64,000 bases of DNA from assembly GCF_003259315.1 (NCBI RefSeq), contig NZ_QLLT01000001.1, forward strand, positions 372,001 through 436,000. Direction: 5' to 3'. This document shows positions 53,166 through 61,425 of this stretch, one piece after another (positions within the stretch are counted from its first letter, which is position 1; the number at the start of each line of letters is the position of its first letter). The position numbers were made by a program, and so were the translations under genes. The notes beneath the pieces are model-generated. The model did not search any database. It was not told the DNA's origin and was given only the letters and a program-made list of their open reading frames with translations. Source of the stretch: Kitasatospora sp. SolWspMP-SS2h (lineage in GTDB: Bacteria; Actinomycetota; Actinomycetes; Streptomycetales; Streptomycetaceae).

Positions 53166-54497
53166 GTGGCGGAGAGAGTCCGAAACTCTTCCCTGAAAAG
53201 ACTATTGACGGAGGCTCAGCTCAAACAGACCGCGTTCGCCCGAGCAGTCAACGAAGTGTCCGCCGAGAGCGGGGCACGCACCTCGTACCGACAACCGGCA
53301 GTGTCGTACTGGCTCGCGGGGGCCGTCCCCGAGCCAGCAGTACAGAATGCGATTCGTGAAGTCCTCGCCCGTCGACTCGGGCGCCTCGTTACACACGCGG
53401 ACGCGGGGTTTCCCGCACCACCACCAGGCACAGCTACCCCAACAGGTACCGTCGACTCCCTGCTAGAGCTAGGGAGCCAGGACATGGACCCAACACGGCG
53501 CGGGGTGATCGGCGCGTCCCTCTTCTCGGTTGCGCTGACAATCCCGGGGTGGCAAGACGTGATCGGCCGGGAAGACGCGGTGCGCTCCGGGCGAATGGCT
53601 CGCATAGGGATGCCGGAAGTCAACGCCGTCGTTCGGATGACTGACCGGTTGTCGAGCCTGGACGATGAGTTCGGCGGGCGGCACGCTCGTCCGATGGCGG
53701 CGGCCTACTTGGTCAACACGGTTGGTCCGTACCTCAGAGCGGATGGGCCCGACGCAGTACGGTCCGCGATGATGTCGGCTGCTTCCGACCTGTGCTACCT
53801 CACGGGCTACATGGCAGTAGACGAAGGGCGCCACGGACTTGCACAGCAGTACTACCTCCGGGCGCTCGAACTGGCAGGAATCGCGGGCGACCACCTGACC
53901 TACTGCACGACGCTCCGCGGTATGTCCGTCCAAGCCGTAGACCTGGGGCACGGTCGGCGAGCCATGCAACTTGCCGACGCCGCAGCCGCCGCCGCTCCCG
54001 TGGCAGGTCCCCGGATGCAAGCCTTTCTTGCGGGTCAACAGGCCCACTCCGCGGCAGCGTTGGGAGACCGTGACTCCGCGCTCCGGTTCATGCGTGATGC
54101 AGAGAAAGCCATGGACATAGCCGAGAGCGAGTCCAAGGCATTCGGGTCCTACGATCCGTCCTCGCTTGCCTACCACCTCAGCCAAGTTCGGTACGCACTG
54201 CGGGACGTCAAAGGCTCTGTAGCCGCAATGCAGGAGTCCGACCGAACTCGACACGACGTCTACCAGCGCGGACGGGTACGGCATCGCGCCACGCTCGCAG
54301 AGCGACAGTTCGAGCTTGGGCATTTGGAAGCGGCGTGCGCCACCTGGCACCAGGCCCTGGACGACTACCCGAACGTACAGTCTGGTCGGGCCGACGAACG
54401 TATGCGCACCATGCTGCGGATGATCGCAAGGCACCCGGGCAACCAGCACGTACAAGGGCTGTACGAGCGGGCTCGCATCCTCGTACCCGCGGCCTAG
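53166..54497 (+). CDS. Helix-turn-helix/TPR regulator of the island
   Basis: A 443-residue cytoplasmic protein. Residues about 1-65 look like an atypical helix-turn-helix (LTEAQLKQTAFARAVNEVSA, then YRQPAVSYWLAGAVPEPAVQ). A linker with TPGTVDS-like repeats follows, then TPR-like helical repeats from about 170 to the end (GLAQQYYLRALELAGIAGD, RHRATLAERQFELGHLEAAC). This is the layout of actinomycete peptide-sensing or cluster-situated regulators. GGGGAGG stands six bases before the GTG, which decides the start. The base composition is visibly lower in GC than neighbouring genes, and codons such as CTA, TTG and AAA are used freely, signs of transfer. It is divergent from the peptide/PCMT operon and probably controls it. 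Confidence 0.8.
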   Translation: MAERVRNSSLKRLLTEAQLKQTAFARAVNEVSAESGARTSYRQPAVSYWLAGAVPEPAVQNAIREVLARRLGRLVTHADAGFPAPPPGTATPTGTVDSLLELGSQDMDPTRRGVIGASLFSVALTIPGWQDVIGREDAVRSGRMARIGMPEVNAVVRMTDRLSSLDDEFGGRHARPMAAAYLVNTVGPYLRADGPDAVRSAMMSAASDLCYLTGYMAVDEGRHGLAQQYYLRALELAGIAGDHLTYCTTLRGMSVQAVDLGHGRRAMQLADAAAAAAPVAGPRMQAFLAGQQAHSAAALGDRDSALRFMRDAEKAMDIAESESKAFGSYDPSSLAYHLSQVRYALRDVKGSVAAMQESDRTRHDVYQRGRVRHRATLAERQFELGHLEAACATWHQALDDYPNVQSGRADERMRTMLRMIARHPGNQHVQGLYERARILVPAA

Positions 54498-54504
54498 CCG
54501 TACT

Positions 54505-54544
54505 GCCGAGTCCCGTCCCTCGCACACCAGGGGCGGGACTCGGC
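54505..54544 (+). terminator. Terminator of the TPR regulator
   Basis: Sixteen-base arms GCCGAGTCCCGTCCCT and AGGGGCGGGACTCGGC (one G-T pair) with an eight-base loop follow the regulator stop by seven bases. Confidence 0.75.
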
Positions 54545-54658
54545 CACCTACGCAGCCAACCTCAGCAGCTCGACCGCCAGGCGGCATACGGTGGTCAACT
54601 CCCGCGCTCCGGCGCACAGTCGGCCAGGGCCGCTCACAGGACCCCAGGAACGACAAAG

Positions 54659-54701
54659 AGCCCCGCCCCGGCCACCCACCGAGGGAGGACAGAGTGGGGC
54701 T
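54659..54701 (-). terminator. Possible terminator of the capsid remnant
   Basis: On the minus strand AGCCCC pairs with GGGGCT and is followed by CTTTG, 18 bases after the capsid-like stop. The loop is long, so the call is tentative. Nothing else is seen in the 222-base gap. Confidence 0.35.
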
Positions 54702-54719
54702 TATCAGTGCGTTGCAGGA

Positions 54720-55430
54720 TCAGCCGTTGAGCACGTTCATCAGGCGGGCAGCAGCCCTGCCGCCGAACAGTGCGATGCCGCAGTAGAACTCGGCCCGGGT
54801 GCGGTAGACGGGCTTGTCGTGGGCCTCTCCGAGGTCGGTCGCCTGGATGCCGCCGTTGGTCAGGCCGGTCACGCCCGCATCAGCCTCGGAGGAACCGAAG
54901 CGGACGGTGTAGATGTCACCGGTCTCCTTGCCCCCGGTACCGGCGGTGAGGGGAAGGACGTCGGTGCCGTCGAGCTTCTGGCCGGGGTCGAGCATGGAGA
55001 TGCCGTTCCACATGGTGACTTCCTTGCCGTGGATCTCGGCCGTCAGCAGCTCGGAGCCGCCCAGCCCGCGGAACCCGGAACGGATCTTCGCAATGATCGC
55101 GGCGTTCATGTACAGCGCGCCGTTGCGACTGGTGATCCCGCGCACCCGGGCGGTCAGCGCGTCCAGGGTATCGAAGAAGTCGTAACCGCCCGCGACCGGC
55201 CCGGCCTCCTTCGCGTCGACGACCTGACGCCCGATCAGACGCTTGCGCAGGCCGTCGAACCCGAGCGGGTTCACCATCGTGTCGCCATTGAAGAACTGGT
55301 CCGCGAAGGGGACGGACGCGGCCTTGATCTTCAGCGTCTCCTGGATCGCTCGCTGGTCGTTGACATTGCCGCGGGTCTTGACGATGAACTTGTCCACGTC
55401 GGAGTCACCGCCGAGGATCACCAGGCTCTC
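54720..55430 (-). pseudogene. Truncated phage major capsid protein gene
   Basis: About 235 codons with the character of the C-terminal two thirds of a siphophage-type major capsid protein: QFFNGDTMVNPLGFDGLRKR, then RQVVDAK, NGALYMNAAIIAKIRSGFRG, EVTMWNGISMLDPGQKLDGT and the end RAAARLMNVLNG. This N-G-D...NP..FDGL pattern with a following YMN strand is shared by several actinophage capsids. The first clear residues (VILGGDSDVDKFIVKTRG) begin just where a fragment of an Rhs-type gene stops, and no start with a ribosome site is present. The N-terminal third is therefore missing, and the gene is a remnant joined to host DNA by recombination. Confidence 0.65.
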
Positions 55431-55719
55431 GATGCGCGGACTGCCCGCGCCGCCCGCCGCGGCCCAGCGGTCCGCTCCCCCGGCCGCGCCCGCCGCCCGG
55501 GTGCGGGGGCGGGACGCCGTCCCGCGCCTCGCCGCGCATGATCCGCTCCGGGTCCTCGGCGTGTTCGGCCTCGATCTCGCGGGTGTTCCCCGCGACGGTC
55601 CTGAGGTTGTCGCCGGCCTTGCGGTGGAAGTCCTTCAGCGCCTGGCCGGCTTCCTCGGCGAGCGTCCGGCCGAGTTTCTGCGCGCCGTGCTCCAGGGCCT
55701 CGGCGATCTGGTTGCCCAT
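55430..55719 (-). pseudogene. N-terminal fragment of an Rhs-type polymorphic toxin
   Basis: The frame starts MGNQIAEALEHGAQKLGRTL and continues with KAGDNLRTVAGNTREIEAEH and a Pro/Gly-rich GVPPPHPGGGRGRG. A helical start followed by a [VP]PHP...GGG hinge is how many Streptomyces Rhs/DUF6531 toxins begin. After about 95 codons the frame meets the capsid remnant, and only 12 more codons to a chance stop at 55405 follow. The Rhs core is absent. Together with the Rhs core end at 49240-49575, on the same strand and in the right order, it looks like one gene split and largely replaced by the island. Confidence 0.5.
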
Positions 55720-55851
55720 CCGAAGCTCACCCCGGCCTCCCCGTACGGTGCCCGTACCTCGGCGATCTCACGCGGAACTCCCGCGCCCGGGAGGGGGCTT
55801 GGGGCAACCGCGATCCGGCCGGGCAGGGCCGCCCGGCGCACCCGCCGCATC

Positions 55852-55880
55852 TTGACAGGGTCTTGGCAAGCCAGCAGGAT
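55852..55880 (+). promoter_or_regulatory. Predicted promoter of the alginate lyase gene
   Basis: TTGACA and CAGGAT are separated by 17 bases, a near-consensus actinomycete housekeeping promoter, with about 150 bases of leader to the start codon. The remainder of the gap upstream (55720-55851) shows nothing recognisable. Confidence 0.65.
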
Positions 55881-56031
55881 TCCGGCGGATCGTCAGTAAG
55901 GTTTGCTGTCCATCGGCTCCCCCGGGTGCGCGGTCCCACCGGACCGGCCCGCCGGACAGCGCCCCGCGCCCCCGTGTCCCCGCATCCGCGCTCGCGATCC
56001 GGGCCCCCACCACGAGCGACCAAGGACTCCC

Positions 56032-57219
56032 ATGAAGCGCCGTTCCCCCCTCCTCGCGGCGGCCACCGCCGCCGGTGTCGTCGGCACCCTGGGCCTGTTC
56101 GGCCCCGCCGCCTCCGCCGCGACCACCACCGGCCCGATCACCGGCCTCGGCGGCAAGTGCGTCGACGTCGCCGCGGCCGCCACCGCCAACGGCACCGCCG
56201 TCCAGCTCTACGACTGCAACGGCACCGCCGCGCAGAGCTGGACGGTGGACACCTCCGACCACACCGTCCGCGCGCTCGGCAAGTGCCTGGACGCCGCCGC
56301 GGCCGGCACCGCCAACGGCACCAGGGTGCAGCTGTACGACTGCAACGGCACCGCCGCCCAGCAGTGGACCGCCGACGGCGGCGGGCTGGTCAACACCGGC
56401 GCGGGCAAGTGCCTGGACGTCACCGACCGCTCCACCGCCAACGGCACCCCGCTGCAGCTGTGGACCTGCACCGGCGGGACGAACCAGCAGTGGAACCCGC
56501 CCACCGGCTCCACCCCGCCCACCGGCGGCCTGAACCCCGCGGTCTCCCCCGGCGGCAACTTCGACCTCTCGCGCTGGCAGCTCCAGGAGCCGGTCGGCTC
56601 CCCTGGCTCGCCCACCACCGTCTCCTCCGCCGCGCTCCAGGGCCCGAACGGCTTCCACGACGCGTACTTCTATACCGACGGCGGCGACGGCGCGATGACC
56701 TTCTGGGCCCCGGAGAAGGGCGTCACCACGCCCAACTCCAACTACGCCCGCTCCGAGCTGCGCGAGATGAACCCGAACGGCGGCGCGGCCGACTGGGCGC
56801 TGGCCGGCAGCCACCGGCTGGCCGCGACCCTGCGGGTGGTCTCGGTGACCTCCAACGTCTGCGTCGGCCAGATCCACCTCGGCTCCGGCGGCTCCTCCAC
56901 CAAGCCGCTGATCGAGCTCTACTACCGGGCGAGCGGCGACATCGTGGCGGGCGTGGAGAACTCCCCCGACGGCGGGCAGACCACCCACACGGTGGGCCAC
57001 GTCGCGGTGGGCACCAAGTGGAGCTACACCATCGCCGTCTCCGGCGGCAACACCATCGACCTGACGGTCAACGGCAGCACCACCCACTACCCGATCCCGT
57101 CCTCCTTCAACGCCTACCACCAGTACTTCAAGGCCGGCTCCTACAACCAGTCCTCCTCGGACAGCACCACCAAGGGCGCCCGGGTCGCCTTCTACGCCCT
57201 CACGGTCAACCACGGCTGA
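56032..57219 (+). CDS. Secreted alginate lyase, ricin-type lectin domain plus PL7
   Basis: Extracellular lyase of 395 residues. Signal peptide (about 1-28), a ricin B/CBM13 beta-trefoil (about 30-155) with three repeats of the GKCLD...QLYDCNGTAAQ.W type, a Pro/Thr linker, then a PL7 alginate-lyase jelly roll (about 170-395). All three PL7 signatures are present: ARSELREM, VGQIH and QYFKAGSYNQ. It would cut alginate by beta-elimination; Q-I-H is usually linked to polyG or polyMG preference, which is family knowledge, not proof. AAGGA lies upstream of the ATG. It is an isolated gene with its own promoter and terminator. Confidence 0.95.
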   Translation: MKRRSPLLAAATAAGVVGTLGLFGPAASAATTTGPITGLGGKCVDVAAAATANGTAVQLYDCNGTAAQSWTVDTSDHTVRALGKCLDAAAAGTANGTRVQLYDCNGTAAQQWTADGGGLVNTGAGKCLDVTDRSTANGTPLQLWTCTGGTNQQWNPPTGSTPPTGGLNPAVSPGGNFDLSRWQLQEPVGSPGSPTTVSSAALQGPNGFHDAYFYTDGGDGAMTFWAPEKGVTTPNSNYARSELREMNPNGGAADWALAGSHRLAATLRVVSVTSNVCVGQIHLGSGGSSTKPLIELYYRASGDIVAGVENSPDGGQTTHTVGHVAVGTKWSYTIAVSGGNTIDLTVNGSTTHYPIPSSFNAYHQYFKAGSYNQSSSDSTTKGARVAFYALTVNHG

Positions 57220-57256
57220 CCCGCCCCGCCCTCCGCACGACCGCTCCCCCGCATGA

Positions 57257-57287
57257 CCGTCGCCCCGCCCACCCGGCGGGGCGACGG
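57257..57287 (+). terminator. Terminator after the alginate lyase
   Basis: CCGTCGCCCCGCC and its exact complement around CACCC, 37 bases past the stop. The 412-base gap to the GH31 gene also contains the weak promoter noted next and a TGCTCG/CGAGCA inverted repeat (57381-57406). Confidence 0.75.
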
Positions 57288-57407
57288 CGTTCCCGGCGTC
57301 ACCGGCGCCCTCCCGCTGCCGTTCCGCCGCGCCCTCCTGCGGCCGTTCTGCGCATTCCCGCTGCGCGTTCTGCACGAATATGCTCGAAACTGTGCCCGAA
57401 CGAGCAC

Positions 57408-57436
57408 TTGACGTCACGTCGGCCTGCTGCTGCGAT
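57408..57436 (+). promoter_or_regulatory. Possible promoter of the GH31 gene
   Basis: TTGACG and TGCGAT are spaced by 17 bases. The -35 is good and the -10 is weak. A TGCTCG/CGAGCA inverted repeat directly upstream could be an activator site. Confidence 0.3.
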
Positions 57437-57631
57437 GTACACCGGTCAAACCCGGCCCACCGGCGAACCGGCGGAACTCCCAACCCCGGTCCGCGCGGCG
57501 GGGCCTGACGCCCCGTCCGGTCGACAGCACAGCGCAGCGTCCCGCAGGTCCGCCCGGCAGTCTCGCGCCGGGTCCCGGGCCCCGCGGTCACCCTCCACCG
57601 CCCCCGACCACCACCGAGGAGGCATCCACCG

Positions 57632-60442
57632 ATGCGTTCCGTCCCGCGCCCCCCGCTGCCCAGGCCCGGCAGCGGAGGGCGCCGCTCCCTCGTGCTCTCC
57701 GTCGTCCTGCTGACCGTCGCGGCCCTGTTCGCGGCCCTCGGCCCCGCCCCGGCCGCCCACGCCGCCACCGCCGGGAACGCCACCGCGGTCACCCGCTCGG
57801 GCGCCACCTTCACCGTCACCACCTCCGGCAGCGCGGTGGCCCGGGTCCAGCTGGCCCGCGCCGACATCTTCCGGATCTGGCTCAGCCCGAACGGCGCGTT
57901 CACCGACGACCCGGCCGGCACCGACCTGGCCACCACCACCGCCTTCGGCACCGTCACCGCCACCCTCACCGACGCCGGGAGCTACTGGCGGATCGGCACC
58001 TCCGCGATCTCGCTGCGGATCACCAAGGCGCCGCTCACCTTCGCGCTCTACCGCGCCGACAACACCACCCTGCTCTGGGCCGAGTCCCAGCCGACCAGTT
58101 GGACCACCGGCCGGACCACCCAGTACCTGAGCCGCGGCGCCGACGAGCAGTTCTACGGCACCGGCCTGCACCTGGGCGACTGGGCGCTGCGCGACCGGAC
58201 CGTCCCGGTCGCCGTGACCAACTCCTGGACCGAGAACAGCAACGCCAGCCCGGCCCCGTTCTACATGTCCACCAACGGCTACGGGGTGATGCGCAACACC
58301 TGGGCCCCGGGCAGCTACGACTTCGGCGCGCCGACCCGGCTCACCCACGACGAACAGCGTTTCGACGCCTGGTACTTCGCCGGGAACTCGCTCAAGGACG
58401 TCCTGAACGCCTACACCGACGTCACCGGCAAGCCCTTCCTCGCGCCGATCTGGGGCCTCGAACTCGGCAACGCCGACTGCTTCAACGCCTCCAACCCCGC
58501 CTACAGCGGCGACCACGACCGGCTGCGCCACCAGACCACCCCCGACGCGGTCGGCTACGCCGCCGACGCCCGCGCCGCCGACATGCCCTCCGGCTGGTTC
58601 CTGCCCAACGACGGCTACGGCTGCGGGTACACCGACCTGCCCGGCACCGTCTCCGGCCTGGCCGCCCGGGGCGTCCACACCGGCCTGTGGACCTCCACCG
58701 GCCTGAACGACATCGACTGGGAGGTGGGGACGGCCGGTTCGCGCGCCGTCAAGACCGACGTGGCCTGGATCGGCGGCGGCTACAAGAGCGCCTTCACCGG
58801 CGTCAACCAGGCCGTCGCGGGCATCGAGGACAACTCCGACGCCCGCCGCTTCGTCTGGACCGTCGACGGCTGGGCCGGCACCCAGCGCAACGCCGTGGTC
58901 TGGACCGGCGACACCTCCGGCACCTGGGACGCCATGCGCTGGCACGTCCCGTCCATCGCGGGCGCGGGCCTGTCCGGCCTCAACTACGCCTCCGGGGACG
59001 TCGACGGCATCTACGCGGGCAGCCCCGAGACGTACGTCCGCGACCTCCAGTGGAAGGCGTTCACCCCGGCGTTCATGACGATGTCCGGCTGGGGCGCGAC
59101 CAACCCGTCGGCCGGCTACCACGACAAGCAGCCCTGGCGGTACGCCGACCCGTACCTGTCGATCAACCGCGCGTACCTGCAGCTCAAGATGCGGCTGATG
59201 CCGTACCTGTACACCATGAGCCGGGTCGCCACCGACACCGGCGTGCCCTCCACCCGCGCCATGGTGCTGGAGTACCCGAACGACCCGGTGGCGCGCGGCA
59301 ACCAGACGAGCGGCCAGTTCATGGCCGGCGACTCCTTCCTGGTCGCGCCCGTGGTCAGCGACACCAGCGTCCGCGACGGCATCTACCTGCCGGCCGGCAG
59401 CTGGACCGACTACTGGACCGGCAAGGTCTACACCGGCCCCGGCTGGCTGAACGGCTACAGCGCCCCGCTCGACACCCTGCCGCTGTTCGTCAAGTCCGGT
59501 GCGGCGGTGCCGATGTGGCCGCAGATGAACTACACCGGCGAGAAGCCCGTCTCCACCCTCACCTACGACGTCTACCCGCGCGGCACCTCCTCCTTCACCC
59601 TGTACGAGGACGACGGCACCACCCGCGCCTACCGCAACGGCGCCTCCTCCCGGCAGACCGTCAACGTGACCGCCCCGAACTCCGGTTCGGGCGACGTCAC
59701 CCTCGCGGTCGGCGCGGCCAACGGCAGCTACACCGGCCAACTGGCATCCCGCGGGTACGAGTTCACCGTGCACGCGGCCGGCGCGCCGAGCGGCGTCACG
59801 GTCGGCGGGACGGCGCTGCCGAAGCTGAGCGGCAAGGCCGCCTACCAGTCCGCCGCCACCGGCTGGTACTTCGACCCCGCCGACCGCTCCGGCACCCTGT
59901 GGATCAAGGCCGGCGACCACGCCGTCACCGGCGCGTTCACCGTCACCGCCAAGGGCCTGACCCTGCCCACCGGCACCCCGGTCGGCGGCAGCGGCCCGAT
60001 CCCGCAGACCGGCTGGAAGGTGGTCTCGGCCGACAGCCAGGAGACCGCCAACGAGAACGGCGCCGCCGCCAACGCGATCGACGGCAGCTCCGCCACCCTC
60101 TGGCACACCCAGTGGTCCGGCACCCCCGCCCCGCTCCCGCACGAGATCCGGATCGACCTCGGCGCCCGCTACTCCGTCGACGGCCTCGGCTACCTGCCCC
60201 GGCAGGACGGCGGCGTCAACGGCCGGATCGGCTCCTACGAGGTCTACGTCTCCGACAGCACCACCTCCTGGGGCACGCCCGTCGCCACCGGGAGCTTCGC
60301 CGACACCGCCGCCCTCAAGTCGGTGAAGTTCACCGCGAAGAGCGGCCGCTACCTGCGGCTGCGCGCCCTGACCGAGGCCGGCAGCCGCGGGCCGTGGACC
60401 AGCGCCGCGGAGATCACCGCCACCGGCAGCCCGGCCCCGTAG
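57632..60442 (+). CDS. Secreted GH31 glycosidase with C-terminal F5/8-type (CBM32) module
   Basis: Extracellular enzyme of 936 residues. Signal peptide (about 1-45), an N-terminal beta-sandwich, the GH31 barrel (about 255-600), beta-domains, and a discoidin/F5-8 C carbohydrate-binding module (about 795-932, ANAIDGSSATLWHTQWSGT). The usual WxDMNE nucleophile motif of alpha-glucosidases is replaced by KTDVAWIGGGY, and the acid/base region is VVWTGDTSGTWDAMRWHVP. This form occurs in GH31 members acting on alpha-galactosides or alpha-N-acetylgalactosaminides rather than alpha-glucosides, so the substrate is probably not starch. The exact specificity is open. GGAGG lies upstream of the ATG. Confidence 0.9.
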   Translation: MRSVPRPPLPRPGSGGRRSLVLSVVLLTVAALFAALGPAPAAHAATAGNATAVTRSGATFTVTTSGSAVARVQLARADIFRIWLSPNGAFTDDPAGTDLATTTAFGTVTATLTDAGSYWRIGTSAISLRITKAPLTFALYRADNTTLLWAESQPTSWTTGRTTQYLSRGADEQFYGTGLHLGDWALRDRTVPVAVTNSWTENSNASPAPFYMSTNGYGVMRNTWAPGSYDFGAPTRLTHDEQRFDAWYFAGNSLKDVLNAYTDVTGKPFLAPIWGLELGNADCFNASNPAYSGDHDRLRHQTTPDAVGYAADARAADMPSGWFLPNDGYGCGYTDLPGTVSGLAARGVHTGLWTSTGLNDIDWEVGTAGSRAVKTDVAWIGGGYKSAFTGVNQAVAGIEDNSDARRFVWTVDGWAGTQRNAVVWTGDTSGTWDAMRWHVPSIAGAGLSGLNYASGDVDGIYAGSPETYVRDLQWKAFTPAFMTMSGWGATNPSAGYHDKQPWRYADPYLSINRAYLQLKMRLMPYLYTMSRVATDTGVPSTRAMVLEYPNDPVARGNQTSGQFMAGDSFLVAPVVSDTSVRDGIYLPAGSWTDYWTGKVYTGPGWLNGYSAPLDTLPLFVKSGAAVPMWPQMNYTGEKPVSTLTYDVYPRGTSSFTLYEDDGTTRAYRNGASSRQTVNVTAPNSGSGDVTLAVGAANGSYTGQLASRGYEFTVHAAGAPSGVTVGGTALPKLSGKAAYQSAATGWYFDPADRSGTLWIKAGDHAVTGAFTVTAKGLTLPTGTPVGGSGPIPQTGWKVVSADSQETANENGAAANAIDGSSATLWHTQWSGTPAPLPHEIRIDLGARYSVDGLGYLPRQDGGVNGRIGSYEVYVSDSTTSWGTPVATGSFADTAALKSVKFTAKSGRYLRLRALTEAGSRGPWTSAAEITATGSPAP

Positions 60443-60456
60443 GGCCCGCGCCGCCC

Positions 60457-60500
60457 CGCCCCGCACAGCCCCGCCCCGCACAGCCCCGCCCCGCACAACC
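60457..60500. repeat. 15-base tandem repeat after the GH31 gene
   Basis: CCGCACAGCCCCGCC recurs with an exact 15-base period (60461, 60476, and a last copy with one change at 60491). Confidence 0.6.
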
Positions 60501-60530
60501 CGCGCCCGCCGGTCCCCCGGCGGGCGCGGG
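60499..60530. terminator. Hairpin between the GH31 and lectin genes
   Basis: CCCGCGCCCGCCGG and its complement with a four-base loop lie between two convergent stops, so it probably ends both transcripts. Confidence 0.75.
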
Positions 60531-60566
60531 CGCGTGCGGCGGGCTGCCACCGGCTTCGCCGACGGG

Positions 60567-61220
60567 TCAGTTGACGACGGGGAGGTTGTTGAGCTGGAGG
60601 AGGTTCCAGCTCTGGTTACCGGTGTTCCACACGTCGTCGGCGGTGATGCAGTCCCACTGCTGGAGGACGGCCTGCTGGGCGGGCGTACCGGACGGCGCGG
60701 CGGCGTCCAGGCACCGGCCGGTGGCCCGGTTCTTCAGGAGCATGGTGGTGGGGAAGCAGGTGCAGGTGTGCCCGACCCAGGCGGTGGTCCACTCGGCCGG
60801 GGCGTAGCCCGCGTCGCAGTACGGGTACTGGAGGACGGGGGTGCCGTTCGCGTAGGTCCCCGAGCGCCAGTCGAGCATGAGGCACTGGCCGGAGTGCCGG
60901 GCCTTGATCCGGAAGTAGCCGTTCCCGCTGTCGAGCAGCTCGTACTCCTGGGAGGCGCTGGTGTTGTCCGGCCACAGGAAGACGCCGGTGTACGGGGCCG
61001 CCGAGGCCCACATGACGTCGGCCCGCAGCCCGGTCCGGGCGTTGACCAGCTCGTAGCGGGTGGGTTCGTCCGCCTGGGCGGGGGTGGGGGCGAGCGCCGC
61101 GAAGAGCACGCAGGCGAGGGCCGCCGCCGACGCGGCGGGGGCGAACCGGGAACGACCGCGCCCGGTCCGGCCGCGTGAGCGGCCCGGGCGGTCGGACCGT
61201 CGGGGCAGGGGTGTCCGCAT
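60567..61220 (-). CDS. Secreted ricin-type lectin-like protein
   Basis: A 217-residue extracellular protein. The N-terminus is arginine-rich, then AAALACVLFAALAPTPAQADE marks a signal peptide (cut about residue 52). The rest is a beta-trefoil of the ricin B type: RYELVNARTGLRADVMW, YFRIKARHSGQCLMLDWRSG, RATGRCLDAAAPSGTPAQQA, and QWDC...NQSWNLLQL. Four cysteines outside the repeats (CDAG, CTC) may form disulfides. No catalytic domain is present, so it is a binding protein with an unknown glycan. GGAGGAG stands six bases before the ATG. It is divergent from a SARP regulator across a triple repeat. Confidence 0.85.
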   Translation of the reverse strand: MRTPLPRRSDRPGRSRGRTGRGRSRFAPAASAAALACVLFAALAPTPAQADEPTRYELVNARTGLRADVMWASAAPYTGVFLWPDNTSASQEYELLDSGNGYFRIKARHSGQCLMLDWRSGTYANGTPVLQYPYCDAGYAPAEWTTAWVGHTCTCFPTTMLLKNRATGRCLDAAAPSGTPAQQAVLQQWDCITADDVWNTGNQSWNLLQLNNLPVVN

Positions 61221-61231
61221 GGTGGTCTCCT

Positions 61232-61273
61232 CCGTGGGGGTGCGGCCGTGGGGGTGCGGCCGTGGGGGTGCGG
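61232..61273. repeat. Three perfect 14-base tandem repeats between the lectin and SARP genes
   Basis: CCGTGGGGGTGCGG occurs three times in direct succession, starting 12 bases upstream of the lectin start. SARP proteins bind short direct repeats, so this array could be the target of the divergent regulator, although SARP repeats usually have an 11- or 22-base period. Confidence 0.65.
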
Positions 61274-61425
61274 TCGCGGGTTCGGGTGGTCGGCGGCCGG
61301 GGCGTCCCACCCTGGCGCGGCGGCCTGTGCACCGACCTTGCGGCCGCCTTGCGGGGCAGCCAGCATGGGCAGCCGGGCGCTTCGCACGCGCCGACGATCA
61401 CGCGTTGATCACCTGGGGGGTACAT

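Noticed and set aside
49576..55429. Integrase or transposase for the island
   Set aside because: None of the reading frames shows tyrosine or serine recombinase or DDE motifs, and no clear direct repeats were found at the borders, so the island's mobility is unexplained.
54720..55430. Treating the capsid-like frame as an intact host encapsulin
   Set aside because: It lacks an N-terminal third, begins at a recombination junction without a ribosome site, and has no cargo gene nearby.
57446..60550. A 1034-codon open frame antisense to the GH31 gene
   Set aside because: Long antisense frames are expected at this GC content. The translation is low-complexity Val/Gly/Ala with no domain, while the sense frame is a clear GH31 enzyme.
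61232..61273. Short tandem repeats here and at several other sites considered as CRISPR
   Set aside because: The units are 10-15 bases with no spacers and no cas genes are near.
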